The notes: generated by a model not told the origin, from the letters alone. DNA of 64,000 bases from Polyangiaceae bacterium (GCA_041389725.1 JAWKRG010000004.1:558001-622000), one strand, 5' to 3'; positions 49,585 to 58,030 are shown, counted from the stretch's first letter. Program-made: numbers and translations.

Positions 49585-50217
49585 TCAGGTGACTCTCTCG
49601 ACCACTTCGAAGACGCCTTCGTGGCTCCAGACCTCGACCCATGGCTCGCAGTCCGCGAAGGTACACAGCAGCAAGACATCGCTGAGCCGCTGCTCCCAGT
49701 CGTCATCAGGCCAAGTGAAGTGCCAGCCGCCCACGACCGCATGGGCGTCGCCTGTGTAGAGAGGGTACTGAGCTTGGAATTCGGCTGCGTAAGCGTCCGC
49801 CGTGGCCCTATCGCTGAAGTTGTCGTTGTAGCCCCAAGCGGGTTCCCACTTGTTCTCGGCGAGCCACGCTTGGACAGCGGGCGAACCGAACCGGAAGACG
49901 GCATCGATGGGTGGCAGCGACAATCCCGGCTCCGCGAACAGCGCAGTGCTGCTTGCGTCGCAGCTGAACGGAGTGCTGGGGTTGACCACGAAGGCGCCGA
50001 CTCGCCCTGCGAAGACGCTGGCGATACCGCTGAGTTCGAGTTCCTCGGGAAGAAGGCTACAATCCAAGGTGATCCAGTGGCGCTCTGCATCTGTCGGTGC
50101 AGCGACGGGTGAAGAACCTCCCCACGCCGCCACCGGTCTGCCGGCACCCTTGTCCCGAAGGTAGATGCACGGCCTTGCGAGACGCTTCCCTTCTGCGATG
50201 AGCTCGCTGGCCTTCAT
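49585..50217 (-). CDS. Conserved hypothetical protein, 210 aa
   Basis: The protein reads MKASELIAEGKRLARPCIYL, HWITLDCSLLPEELELSG, SLPPIDAVFRFGSPAVQAWL, AENKWEPAWGYNDNFSD, HAVVGGWHFTWPDDDWEQRL and DCEPWVEVWSHEGVF. These blocks define a recurrent family of soluble proteins in myxobacterial accessory regions with no assigned function. ATG 50217, preceded by GCTAGGGGGAGCAG on the minus strand, which serves as ribosome-binding site. Confidence 0.75.
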   Translation of the reverse strand: MKASELIAEGKRLARPCIYLRDKGAGRPVAAWGGSSPVAAPTDAERHWITLDCSLLPEELELSGIASVFAGRVGAFVVNPSTPFSCDASSTALFAEPGLSLPPIDAVFRFGSPAVQAWLAENKWEPAWGYNDNFSDRATADAYAAEFQAQYPLYTGDAHAVVGGWHFTWPDDDWEQRLSDVLLLCTFADCEPWVEVWSHEGVFEVVERVT

Positions 50218-50228
50218 CTGCTCCCCCT

Positions 50229-50292
50229 AGCGATCATAGTGTTCAGCTGCTGCCATCAGGAACAACATCGCACGGATGGTACCACGGTCATC
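50229..50292 (-). repeat. Cassette-junction element
   Basis: Minus strand: CCGTGGTACCATCCGTGCGA, TGTTGTTCCTGATGGCAGCA, GCTGAACACTATGATCGCTAGGG. The box TACCAT is clear. The stem is poor here (CAGCAGCTG), and the core reads GCTAGGG instead of GTTRRRY. Confidence 0.45.
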
Positions 50293-50376
50293 AGCGCGCG
50301 GGCCGCGCGGAAAGCTCAAGCGCAGCGCAGCTCCCGCCCCAGCCACCCCTCGACTGCTGAATGGTTTCGCGGGCAG

Positions 50377-50769
50377 CTATCTTGGTTCGAGCGCGCACTC
50401 GACGTTCTCCGAAAGACGTCCTCGCACGCGAAAGACCGTGAGGGCGTCCAGGGCCGCCTCTCGCAGCCGCTGCCATTGCGGCATATGCATGCAGTCTTCA
50501 AGCGACGGGAGCGGAACCGGTGTCGTGTTCGCGACGTCCTCCCAGATCGCGTGATAGCGCTTGATTGCGTCACACTCCGCGGCGGAAAAGACTGGCGGAG
50601 CAAAGTCGTTGGGGTCGCGCACCCAATCCTCCCACTGGTTGATGACCTCGTTGGGCACGTGAACCGGGGACCTTGCCTGGTACTCCCGCTGGTCGTCGAA
50701 GCAGCTCGCCAGTTCGAGATACTCGACTATGCGGTTCCGGATGCGCTGAAGGACGACGGTCTCCGTCAT
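50377..50769 (-). CDS. Hypothetical protein, 130 aa
   Basis: ATG 50769 follows GTTGGGTAAAA on the minus strand, a core four bases from the start. The product has MTETVVLQRIRNRIVEYLEL, NQWEDWVRDPNDFAPPVFSA and AECDAIKRYHAIWEDVANTT. It is helical and acidic, with no known family. Confidence 0.65.
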   Translation of the reverse strand: MTETVVLQRIRNRIVEYLELASCFDDQREYQARSPVHVPNEVINQWEDWVRDPNDFAPPVFSAAECDAIKRYHAIWEDVANTTPVPLPSLEDCMHMPQWQRLREAALDALTVFRVRGRLSENVECALEPR

Positions 50770-50982
50770 TTTTACCCAACTTAACAGAAAGCGTGTGTGC
50801 CACTGCAGCAACGTCGCGTTGCGCGCCTCGTGGAACGCGGTTCATCGTCCAGAATGCTCGTCGGCGCCAATCAGCGAATAGGCGTGCTCGATCGCTTGCT
50901 CAGTCTGGGCGTCACCAGTCATCAGCTCCCACATCAACTGGTCGATTCGATCGAAACGCAGGCATAGCTCTGTCTTGTCACC

Positions 50983-51318
50983 TCAAATGGTACAGGCGTG
51001 CTTGCCGGCTCTCGCAATGCGCGGCTCCCCTTCCCGCAGGGGGACAAACGTCTTGAACCAAAGCCCGGGCTCTTCCCCCAGTTGCTTCTTGTAGAAGTTC
51101 AACACCAGGCGGCCGTGGCGGCCGAGTGGCGGCGTCGCGTTTGCATCACGCCAGCCGTCGGTAGGGTCAAGCCACGCGTCGTGTTCCCGCACCAGTACAC
51201 AGTATGTGTTGTCCAGCGATAGGCAGAAGGGGACGCTTGAGCGGACGAGGTCGTTGTCGTCTCCCGACTCCATCACATGCCTCACGGCATCGTCGTCTAT
51301 CCACAGTACCGCCCGCAT
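50983..51318 (-). CDS. Hypothetical protein, 111 aa
   Basis: It begins MRAVLWIDDDAVRHVMESGD. It contains NTYCVLVREHDAWLDPTDGW and LVLNFYKKQLGEEPGLWFKT, and ends GKHACTI. It is a small alpha/beta protein, not recognised. GCTAGGATG lies upstream, a possible degenerate core. Confidence 0.6.
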   Translation of the reverse strand: MRAVLWIDDDAVRHVMESGDDNDLVRSSVPFCLSLDNTYCVLVREHDAWLDPTDGWRDANATPPLGRHGRLVLNFYKKQLGEEPGLWFKTFVPLREGEPRIARAGKHACTI

Positions 51319-51330
51319 GTCGTCTTCATC

Positions 51331-51738
51331 CTAGCCAGCAACCGTCGGCCGTTCCTCAAACGCGCAAGCGGAGCCAGCGAGCAGCTCGAACACGGCATCA
51401 AGCGCCGGGCACGCGAGGATCACCTCGCGAGCGCACTCAGAGCTCGCCTCGGCAATCCACGTCCGCTTCAGTACGCCTTGCCAGAGCTCAATCTCGACAT
51501 GGGAGCTGGAAGACCAACAGCGGAACCGGACGCTTCCAAATGCATTGCTCAAGTCGAAGGTGCCGTGCGCTTCGTCCATCTCGCCAGGGCTGGCGCGCGC
51601 GGCCTCGATTCGAGCGAGAAACGTCAAGGCCTGCGTGTAGGTAACCGTGACGAATCGCTCCGGCATGACCACGGGCCCAGATGGCAGGTACGCCGAACAC
51701 GTCATGCCGTTGATCGGGTGCTCCAAGTCTCGCGTCAT
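51331..51738 (-). CDS. Hypothetical protein, 135 aa
   Basis: The sequence includes MPERFVTVTYTQALTFLARI, GTFDLSNAFGSVRFRCWSSS and SHVEIELWQGVLKRTWIAEA, a mixed alpha/beta pattern. Starts at ATG 51738 just after a partial junction element (GTGAGCGCCAAGATCGGTAG on the minus strand). It is 12 bases from the next downstream gene start. Function unknown. Confidence 0.6.
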   Translation of the reverse strand: MTRDLEHPINGMTCSAYLPSGPVVMPERFVTVTYTQALTFLARIEAARASPGEMDEAHGTFDLSNAFGSVRFRCWSSSSHVEIELWQGVLKRTWIAEASSECAREVILACPALDAVFELLAGSACAFEERPTVAG

Positions 51739-51777
51739 CTCGCTCCCCTACCGATCTTGGCGCTCACTTGCACTGCG

Positions 51778-52113
51778 CTACGGGCTACGCAAGCCTTGCC
51801 TGCATGCGTCGTCAATCGACTGGGCTTCGAGCAGAAAAGTTCTCAGCTCGGACAGATAGCTCGACACGGCGTGGAGAAACGCAGGGTCCAGGTCATGCCC
51901 ATTGGGAAGACGGTCGACTTCCTCCATGGCCCGTCGCACGAACCCGCACATCGCAACCAGGTTTCCACTCTGCCAGAGTGCGATGGTGTGGTTCACGCTG
52001 GTGACAAGTGGATACGCGACGTGATTGCGGCGGTAGTACTTGCCGTCGATGAAGCCATCCGCGTTCAAGCGCTTGTGGTAGCCCTCAATAGATGTGCGTG
52101 AATGGTCGTCCAC
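51778..52113 (-). CDS. Hypothetical helical protein, 111 aa
   Basis: I use GTG 52113 (VDDHSRTSIEGYHKRLNADG), because GTTGGCC lies directly before it on the minus strand, in the position of the cassette core. The body is helical: HVAYPLVTSVNHTIALWQSG, NLVAMCGFVRRAMEEVDRLP, SYLSELRTFLLEAQSIDD. No known family. Confidence 0.55.
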   Translation of the reverse strand: MDDHSRTSIEGYHKRLNADGFIDGKYYRRNHVAYPLVTSVNHTIALWQSGNLVAMCGFVRRAMEEVDRLPNGHDLDPAFLHAVSSYLSELRTFLLEAQSIDDACRQGLRSP

Positions 52114-52537
52114 AGTCCGGCCAACGATCTGGCGAATAGGGTGCGGGCGCAAGAGGGAGGGCGGAACGCCCGACCCCACCCGACCGGGTGCTGCACGGCG
52201 AGAAAGAACCACAGCACCCAGATTCCCGTCCGTGCCAGGGCCGCTTCGTTTTCGCCACACTCCGACCCTCGCCTGGCCCCGTGCAGCGCAAGGTGCTACA
52301 CATGACTGCCCTGGGAGAAGTGATGAGACCCTGCCGCCTGAGAAGTCCGTCCCTTTCCCCCGTTCGCTCCGCGTAACGGGCGAACACGACCCTTCGCAAC
52401 GATCGCGAATCCGCTGACCGGAACTCCGGAGCGGATTTGGACACGTCGTGCGAGGCGACGTCGACGACTGCTTCTGCAGTCAGGTCGAACGTCGCTCGCG
52501 TGCGTCCACGTGCACCCCCGACTTCTCAGGCCACGCC
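52114..52537. other. Intergenic stretch between divergent genes
   Basis: It separates the minus-strand gene at 52113 from the plus-strand TPR gene at 52538. It contains GGTGCTACACATG (-10-like) near 52292-52304, but no credible gene or strong terminator hairpin. Confidence 0.4.
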
Positions 52538-53572
52538 ATGAACGAAACCACCGAAAAGATCCGCCAACTGCTCGTGCAGGGCATCGAATGCCAACACGCA
52601 GGGGATCTCGCAGCAGCAGAAGAACTCTTCATGCAGTGCATGAACCTAGATGATGGCACCGACTCGGACGCTACTGGAGGCGGCCCGTCCTCAATCCGAC
52701 TATCCGCCCACGTGCGCTATGCCATGGTGCTCGAAGAACGTGGACACCCGCGACGAGCGCTCGCGGTGGTAGAGGCCGCTAGCAAGAGGTGGCCATCCCA
52801 AGCGACCGTGTGGTCCTTCCTCGGCCGACTACGCGTCGCCGTGGGGCAGCCAGAGGGAGCGGAGCAAGCCTATCGGCGCTCGCTCGAACTCGAGCCACGC
52901 GCGTGTACGTGGTCGTTGCTTTACTGGGTGCTGAAGCACGAACTTGAAGGCCGCGACGACGAAGCGGTTGCCTGTCTGCATGCTGCGCTAGACGTCGACC
53001 CGGACTACGAGGATGCTCACTACAAACTTGGCTGCAATCTCAGCCTCAGCGGTGACATCGAAGCCGCAGAAGCACATTTCCGACGCGCGATCGAACTCGA
53101 TCCAGAGTACGCCGCGGCCCATGCCGAACTCGGATTCTGCTTGATGGGCCGACAAGATCTCACGCCTGCCGGAGCAGCGGCCGAGGCCCTCCCCCATCTT
53201 GTCCGATCCGTCGAGATCGACGGAAACTATGGCTGGTCTCGACTCTACCTGGGGATCGCCCTTTGGGAAGTACGGCGGCTCAGAGACGCGCGGGTTCAGT
53301 TCGAGGCGGCGTGTCGCATCTGGCCGGACGATGCGTCCGCGCTTTCGCTGCACGGCGACTTTCTGTCAGACGCCTTCGGAGCGAGGGGCCAAGCAGAACA
53401 GCTCCTGCGACGAGCAGTCGTCCTCGACCCGGATGATGGGGATTGCCGCTACCGGCTTGGAAAGCACCTAGTTCGCATGGAGCGCTACCAGGAGGCACGA
53501 CGCGAGCTGGAACGCGCCCACGCGCTCGGCAACGTCTACGCTCTTGCCGTGCTGGACGATGTGGAGCGATGA
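52538..53572 (+). CDS. TPR-repeat protein, 344 aa
   Basis: Start at ATG 52538 (MNETTEKIRQLLVQGIECQH). At least seven tetratricopeptide repeats follow, e.g. VWSFLGRLRVAVGQPEGAEQ with AYRRSLELEP, HYKLGCNLSLSGDIEAAEAH with FRRAIELDPEYAAAHAELGF, and the final CRYRLGKHLVRMERYQEARR. It forms a superhelical protein-interaction scaffold. No enzymatic domain and no signal peptide. It is a rare plus-strand gene in this part of the window. Confidence 0.88.
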   Translation: MNETTEKIRQLLVQGIECQHAGDLAAAEELFMQCMNLDDGTDSDATGGGPSSIRLSAHVRYAMVLEERGHPRRALAVVEAASKRWPSQATVWSFLGRLRVAVGQPEGAEQAYRRSLELEPRACTWSLLYWVLKHELEGRDDEAVACLHAALDVDPDYEDAHYKLGCNLSLSGDIEAAEAHFRRAIELDPEYAAAHAELGFCLMGRQDLTPAGAAAEALPHLVRSVEIDGNYGWSRLYLGIALWEVRRLRDARVQFEAACRIWPDDASALSLHGDFLSDAFGARGQAEQLLRRAVVLDPDDGDCRYRLGKHLVRMERYQEARRELERAHALGNVYALAVLDDVER

Positions 53573-53690
53573 CAAGCGCGCACAGGCGTGCGCTCGACAG
53601 CAGCAACGCTTCTCCGGTTCACCCCGAATTCGTCGCACGCGTCAGCACATCCCATCGTGCCACGTGCAAGCCTGGCGGGGCCTGGCCTTG

Positions 53691-54101
53691 CTAGTCGGCG
53701 CTGCGTCTCAGTCGGCGCCGGAGCGCGGCGACGGGACGCCGCCACTCGTCGTGCGCGTCGGTCTCGAGCCAGATTTCGTTGAGTTCGCTATCGTCGGCGA
53801 GCACGTGACGAAGCGCATGGACCGCCTGCGGCACGAGTTCGGCCACCTCGAGGTCTTCGTGTGCACTCGCCCACGCGAGCACTTCGGGGTGAAGACTTTC
53901 GCTAGGCTGGCCGAGGACGGCGGCAACAACCTCCGCCGCGCAGATGACATGTTCTGCCGAAGATGCGTCGAGTCGTCCGCCAGCGATGTGTGGTGTCAGG
54001 GAGTCCTCGAGAAACGCGAGCGGATCGTCCACGTCGCCGAGCTCGCCGAACCAGTCGAGCGCGGTGTCGGTTTGAAACGTGTTCGTGCCCCATGTTCCCA
54101 T
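53691..54101 (-). CDS. DUF4259 family protein, 136 aa
   Basis: The N-terminus MGTWGTNTFQTDTALDWFGE is the DUF4259 hallmark (MGxWGxxxFxxDxAxDW). ASSAEHVICAAEVVAAVLGQ and AELVPQAVHALRHVLADDSE follow. DUF4259 proteins recur near polymorphic toxins and are presumed immunity proteins. The junction element at 54118-54182 precedes it. Confidence 0.88.
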   Translation of the reverse strand: MGTWGTNTFQTDTALDWFGELGDVDDPLAFLEDSLTPHIAGGRLDASSAEHVICAAEVVAAVLGQPSESLHPEVLAWASAHEDLEVAELVPQAVHALRHVLADDSELNEIWLETDAHDEWRRPVAALRRRLRRSAD

Positions 54102-54117
54102 CTGCGAGCATCCGTTT

Positions 54118-54182
54118 TCCGACCAAGTCGTTCAGCAGCGAACGCCAAGAACGACATTGTCCGGATGCTACCACGGTCAGCA
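54118..54182 (-). repeat. Cassette-junction element (reference copy)
   Basis: Minus strand: CCGTGGTAGCATCCGGACAA, then TGTCGTTCTTGGCGTTCGCT, GCTGAACGACTTGGTCGG. It contains TAGCAT as the -10-like box and a GCGTTCgctgctGAACG hairpin. This copy is closest to the consensus of the family. Confidence 0.6.
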
Positions 54183-54199
54183 GCGTCGCGGCTGCGCGG

Positions 54200-54385
54200 A
54201 AAGCTTCGACTGGCGTGCCATGACGATCTCCGCGCGGAGCTGGCACAACAGTGGGCAACATCGACGTCTACGAACTCGTGACTCAACGTTGCGCGCGGAT
54301 GCAGGAACCCGTCGACTAGCCAAGCGGCGACAGTACGACTCCCCATCGTGTGCTCCGCCACCGACGAACTGCCCTCCTGGCTTGC
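54200..54385 (-). pseudogene. Remnant of a cassette gene
   Basis: On the minus strand a fragment reads AAWLVDGFLHPRATLSHEFV, then DVDVAHC, with no start codon of its own or normal end. Very similar wording (FLHPQAARSHELLDVDEFHR) occurs in the damaged gene at 59875-60170, so two copies of the same gene family decayed in this island. Confidence 0.4.
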
Positions 54386-54390
54386 CCAGT

Positions 54391-55110
54391 TCAAGTACTG
54401 GTGTCGGTTTCCGAAAGTGGTTGAGAGGCGTCGACTAGCCAATTCGCTGCCTGATGTCGTTCTTGAGCGATGCTCATCGCCGTTTGCACAAGTTCTGTTG
54501 GAGCCCGGGAGATTGGGAGATCGCCGAGGGCGAGGTCGCCCTCGAGTAGACGAACGCCTTTGAGAGACAACGGGCCAAACCAGGCCGTGCGGCAGAACTC
54601 CGCAAAGTCCATGGCACCCGGATTGAGCGAGAATTCTCGCAGACGCCAGTGCACTGTGAAGGCCACATCCAAGTACGCGTTGAGTTCGTCGGGGGAGCGA
54701 AGCCGAGGTGATTCCAAGACGGTGTGGTCCTCTAGGAACCCGAGCGAGTTCGCGACGGCGCTCGGATCGACTTGACGGTCGTGCGAGATGACGTCGGCCT
54801 GGCCTAGCGCCCATGCGATAACGCCTAGCGCTTCCGAGCGCCAACTCTCATCAACCGCGTCCTGCTGTCGGGCCGTGCCAAACCGTGACGCAAGCAGCGC
54901 AGCTTCTTCGGGCTCCAGATCGGCCTCGAGGTCAAGGGCTTGCCACCACTTCATGACGCGATCCCAAAACCGCTCGGCCCGTTCGCGGTCAGGATCGAGC
55001 TCCAAGATACCTCGACACGAAACCGCGGAGAGGATCAGTGCTCGACGCGCTACCTGCTCGGCAGACGGAGGCTGCGGTTGGTAGTCATCCGGGTCTTCAT
55101 CGTCGGTCAC
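54391..55110 (-). CDS. DUF4272-like protein, 239 aa
   Basis: Start at GTG 55110 (VTDDEDPDDYQPQPPSAEQV). AEQVARRALILSAVSCRGIL, then DESWRSEALGVIAWALGQAD, LRSPDELNAYLDVAFTVHWR and QERHQAANWLVDASQPLSET follow the DUF4272 order (SxxVAxRALxLxAV..., WRSEALxVxxWALG). The family is of unknown function and common in integron cassettes and toxin-immunity loci. Confidence 0.78.
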   Translation of the reverse strand: MTDDEDPDDYQPQPPSAEQVARRALILSAVSCRGILELDPDRERAERFWDRVMKWWQALDLEADLEPEEAALLASRFGTARQQDAVDESWRSEALGVIAWALGQADVISHDRQVDPSAVANSLGFLEDHTVLESPRLRSPDELNAYLDVAFTVHWRLREFSLNPGAMDFAEFCRTAWFGPLSLKGVRLLEGDLALGDLPISRAPTELVQTAMSIAQERHQAANWLVDASQPLSETDTST

Positions 55111-55241
55111 GGTCGGCCCAGCGTCTCGGAGTTGAGCACCAGGCGCAAGAGGGAAGGCCGAAGGCCCGACCGCGCGGCCACCGTCTTCAACTGGATGCCA
55201 CCACGCCATCAGGCTCAGAGCATGCCGCCTGCGCGCGGCGA

Positions 55242-55967
55242 CTACTTGATGTCTTGGTACCAGGTTGGAGGCGTGAATTGATCGACGTGCCGTCGGATGT
55301 AGCCAGCGAGGAGGCTCCCACGATCGACTTCGTAGAACTCATCGTCGATCGTGCTCCACGCTTTCCACTCGTCTTCGAGCGTCTCCATCTGCCGATTCCG
55401 CTGAGCTCGATCCTCAGAGGGACTCGAGCCTGGAAAGACCGCGAGTGCCCGATCGTAGAGTGGGCCGTATGTGTCTGGGGCAACCTCACGGACAGCCCGC
55501 TGCGTCTGCAGCGCACAGTTGCCGCTCGAGTTGGAGAAGAACTGGTGGAATCCGCCGTTCGCAACCTCTCCCTCCAAGATGAAGATCAGGTAGGCGTTCT
55601 CTTCCGGGCGAGACATGCGACCGTGCCCAGTGTCATATTCCTCATCCAGAAGGCGCCCGAAAATCTCCGACTCGAGCTCGTGGTCCGATGCCTTCACGAG
55701 CACGGACAGGGGCGTCTTCGTCCACTTGGTTACTCGATGGCGTCGCCGCCAGTCCGCACGGTCATCAGCACTTGGTGGCCCTTCGTCACACTTGGTGCGA
55801 GTTCCATCGAGACCCTGTCTGATGGCCGCCGTGATCTCTTCGGAGGTCCCGACTTGGTACTCCGCCGCCCTTTTCCCTCGCACGAACGCGATGGCGAGTG
55901 CGGCCAGGCCGAGCCCGACAAGAACAATCAGGGTAGTTTTGGTCTGCGCGCGTACCTGGAGTCGCAT
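55242..55967 (-). CDS. Membrane-anchored DMP19/DUF4375 protein, 241 aa
   Basis: ATG 55967 is preceded by a GGGGAAGCT ribosome-binding site. A single N-terminal membrane helix (TTLIVLVGLGLAALAIAFVR) is followed by a DMP19 domain: ELESEIFGRLLDEEYDTGHG, RPEENAYLIFILEGEVANGG, FHQFFSNSSGNCALQTQRAV, ending PPTWYQDIK. DMP19 is a DNA-mimic fold described in Neisseria that counteracts a repressor; most bacterial copies are uncharacterised. A membrane tether is unusual. Confidence 0.8.
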   Translation of the reverse strand: MRLQVRAQTKTTLIVLVGLGLAALAIAFVRGKRAAEYQVGTSEEITAAIRQGLDGTRTKCDEGPPSADDRADWRRRHRVTKWTKTPLSVLVKASDHELESEIFGRLLDEEYDTGHGRMSRPEENAYLIFILEGEVANGGFHQFFSNSSGNCALQTQRAVREVAPDTYGPLYDRALAVFPGSSPSEDRAQRNRQMETLEDEWKAWSTIDDEFYEVDRGSLLAGYIRRHVDQFTPPTWYQDIK

Positions 55968-56040
55968 AGCTTCCCCGCCAACGCACCGCCAACAACCCAC
56001 GGCGGCCGCGGAAGTGATGATACCGCGCTTGAGCACATCG
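55968..56040 (-). repeat. Cassette-junction element, variant B
   Basis: Minus strand: GCGCGGTATCATCACTTCCG, CGGCCGCCGTGGGTTGTTGG, CGGTGCGTTGGCGGGG then the ATG. CCGCC/GGCGG pair. The same wording occurs upstream of the gene at 60581, so this is a second subtype of the element. Confidence 0.5.
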
Positions 56041-56070
56041 CCAAGCGCGCCGCTTTCAAAGGCGCTTTCT

Positions 56071-56163
56071 TTGGTGCCCTCGGCGCTTCCCCAACGCGTT
56101 TCCCGCGCGCCTGTACCTCCGCGCCAAACCAAGAGCGTACCGCGGTCCGTGCGCGCGCGGAAC
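56071..56163 (+). repeat. Dispersed intergenic repeat, copy 7 (short)
   Basis: TTGGTGCCCTCGGCGCTTCC, GCGCGCCTGTACCTCCGCGC and CGGTCCGTGCGCGCGCGGA are present. The hairpin module is missing. Same orientation as the other copies. Confidence 0.75.
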
Positions 56164-56201
56164 TCGTGAGAGCTCTGGATGTCCATGAAGGAGTGCGCTG
56201 G

Positions 56202-56672
56202 ATGGCTGTAGTCTTGTGGCTCGCTTTGCTCGGATGCGAGTCGGCCTCTGACCGTGAGCACGCAAGGACCGCTCCCGTGTTTCACCCGATCACGCGAGTC
56301 GCAGCGAACGATGGCCCACTCGGCGAGATAGTCTCGGAAGCGTTTCGCGAACTGATGGCGCTGGAACGGTCTGACCTCGCCGTGGGCGAAGCCTGCGGGC
56401 TTGGCTCCGGACCACCGCGAGGCCTGATCATGGTCCGCTACCTCTTGGCGGCGCGACGAGTGGAGTTGCTCTGGCAAGCGTATCGGTCCGCCCCGACTGC
56501 CGAAGGTCGAGTCTGGGGCGCGTACGGACTGGTGCAGGCTGGTGGCACCCAGCAGGCGGCGCTTCGCGAGTTCGTTGCGTCCCTCGATGGCGCTGTGTGG
56601 GTTTGCGAGGGCTGCCTCGTGTTCAAGGTGCCTGCACAGAGCGCCGTTCGCTACCTCCCAGAGTCCGCCTAG
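56202..56672 (+). CDS. Putative lipoprotein, 156 aa
   Basis: ATG 56202 lies after an AAGGAG ribosome-binding site. The signal MAVVLWLALLGCESASD ends in a lipobox (LLGC). The mature part is helical (EIVSEAFRELMALERSDLAV, YLLAARRVELLWQAYRSAPT), with HEAT-like spacing at its end (EGRVWGAYGLVQAGGTQQAA). Function unknown. Confidence 0.7.
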   Translation: MAVVLWLALLGCESASDREHARTAPVFHPITRVAANDGPLGEIVSEAFRELMALERSDLAVGEACGLGSGPPRGLIMVRYLLAARRVELLWQAYRSAPTAEGRVWGAYGLVQAGGTQQAALREFVASLDGAVWVCEGCLVFKVPAQSAVRYLPESA

Positions 56673-56748
56673 CGTCCGGCGTTCTGCTGCCCGTGCCAGC
56701 AACTTCACCGCGCCGCATCACGCAGCTCACGGGTCGCTCGGCATGTCG

Positions 56749-57145
56749 CTACCTTTCCACCGCTACCAGTGCCGGGGACGAGCCGGCAGTCGGCCACGTG
56801 AGAACGAAGATGCTCGTCCCAACGATGAGTGGCGCCGTGCAAATAGGTGCGCCCAGGCGGAGTTCGTCGAGTACGTCACCATTGCTTCTCTGGACACGGC
56901 GCAGCACCCCGCTCCAGTCACCCGCAACCAGGGCGTCCCCGTCCTTGGAGTAGTACGGACAGCCTCTCGATGCAGCCGCGCACGAAAAACTTGTCGTCGT
57001 CGATCGTGCAGGTGTCAGAAGTGAGACGACAGCGGGACGCGCGCTCAGCTTCCGGCACGGCGAGGTACTGCGCTGGCCAGTCCCACCCGAACGTCGGCAT
57101 GCCTTCGTGCGGTTGACCGCAAGTGTGGCAATCAAAGCGGAACAT
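56749..57145 (-). pseudogene. DUF2199 gene fused out of frame to a propeller fragment
   Basis: From ATG 57145 the first 60 residues are a clear DUF2199 start: MFRFDCHTCGQPHEGMPTFG, CRLTSDTCTIDDDKFFVRGC. The family is normally about 160-170 residues. Here, near 56960, the sequence changes to another frame encoding YYSKDGDALVAGDWSGVLRR and LIVGTSIFVLTWPTAGSSPA, which looks like the last blade of a PQQ-type propeller. It is a chimera of two genes. Confidence 0.65.
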
Positions 57146-57228
57146 CGGTTTGCCTAACGCGCGTGGAGTTCACCAGCGAACGCCACGACCAGCATACCCA
57201 GAAACTGGCTCAGCCTCAGCCGCCAGTT
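57146..57228 (-). repeat. Cassette-junction element with GTTAGGC core
   Basis: Minus strand: GCCCAACTGGCGG near 57220, GTATGCTGGTCGTGGCGTTC, GCTGGTGAACTCCACGCGC, GTTAGGC, AAACCG, ATG. GCCCAAC and GTTAGGC match the RYYYAAC and GTTRRRY attC cores 81 bases apart. The internal stems are imperfect. Confidence 0.5.
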
Positions 57229-57339
57229 GGGCAGCAGCACCCCGGCGGCACTTCACTTGTAGCCCAACCCGACGCCCGTCCCATGGCCGCCCAGCGATCG
57301 CGAGCAGTTCGGCAGCGGCTTCCTGGTGCGCGGCTGATC

Positions 57340-57834
57340 TCACCCGGACTTTCCCTTGACGAGAGCGATCACATCCGCGAGTTCCGTGGGCATGGCCTCG
57401 TCGGGCGGGGACTCGACGAGTTCCACCCCTAGCGATTTCAGGTATGCGCCGATCCGTGCCCAGCGTTCAGGCTGGGCTCGCTGGAAGCGGCCTCGCCAAT
57501 CCGGTCGGCTCCGCCTTTCTGCGTCGGTCTCGCGCAGCGAAAGCTCGTCGATGGCGTCGGGCTCAAAGGGCACACTCCTTTCGGCGTGGTAGGCGACGTA
57601 GTCGTCCAATACCGCGAGTGAGGTCAGGTCTGCAGCAGCCGTCAAACACCGACGGACGTCCGGGTAGAGATAGGAGCAGGACCCAGTGAAGAACGCGTCC
57701 CAGCCTTGCATGTCGCTGTAGGTCTCGAGTTCCTTCACGGCGTAGACAAGTAGTTCGACGTCGTCGAGGTCGCCAACGGCATCCGGGCGAGCAAGCGCCC
57801 TTTCGTAGACCTCGTCCGGGTCGAGCTTGCGCAT
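57340..57834 (-). CDS. DMP19-like protein, 164 aa
   Basis: MRKLDPDEVYERALARPDAV, ELLVYAVKELETYSDMQGWD, AFFTGSCSYLYPDVRRCLTA, AADLTSLAVLDDYVAYHAER and ERWARIGAYLKSLGVELVES. The EVxxxGWxxFFxxS...Y pattern and the following helix resemble DMP19/DUF4375. ATG 57834 lies seven bases after GTTGGGG on the minus strand. Confidence 0.65.
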   Translation of the reverse strand: MRKLDPDEVYERALARPDAVGDLDDVELLVYAVKELETYSDMQGWDAFFTGSCSYLYPDVRRCLTAAADLTSLAVLDDYVAYHAERSVPFEPDAIDELSLRETDAERRSRPDWRGRFQRAQPERWARIGAYLKSLGVELVESPPDEAMPTELADVIALVKGKSG

Positions 57835-57840
57835 CTGTCT

Positions 57841-57903
57841 TCCCCAACTACCTGGCGCTCAGAAGCGAACGCCAGGTAGAACATCAGCACGACGATAGCA
57901 CCT
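57841..57903 (-). repeat. Cassette-junction element with 10-bp stem
   Basis: Minus strand: GTGCTATCGTCGTGCTGATG, then CTACCTGGCG-ttcgcttctgag-CGCCAGGTAG, then TTGGGGAAGACAG and the ATG. The 10-base stem is perfect and its first bases (CTACC) differ from the other copies. Confidence 0.6.
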
Positions 57904-58030
57904 CCGGCGCGCGGGCCGTAGCGAAGCCATCGCGGGAGCGTCCCTGTAGAACCCGCGCGCAACGGTACGAGGCGACGCGAAGGCAGCGCCGCGCTCGTTG
58001 GTGGGCGGCAACTTGATGGGATGGAAGCAG

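Noticed and set aside
55038..56200. A long plus-strand open frame of over 500 codons
   Set aside because: High G+C leaves antisense frames open. The minus-strand DUF4272 and DMP19 genes cover this region with clear family motifs; only the last 156 residues (56202-56672) look like a real protein.
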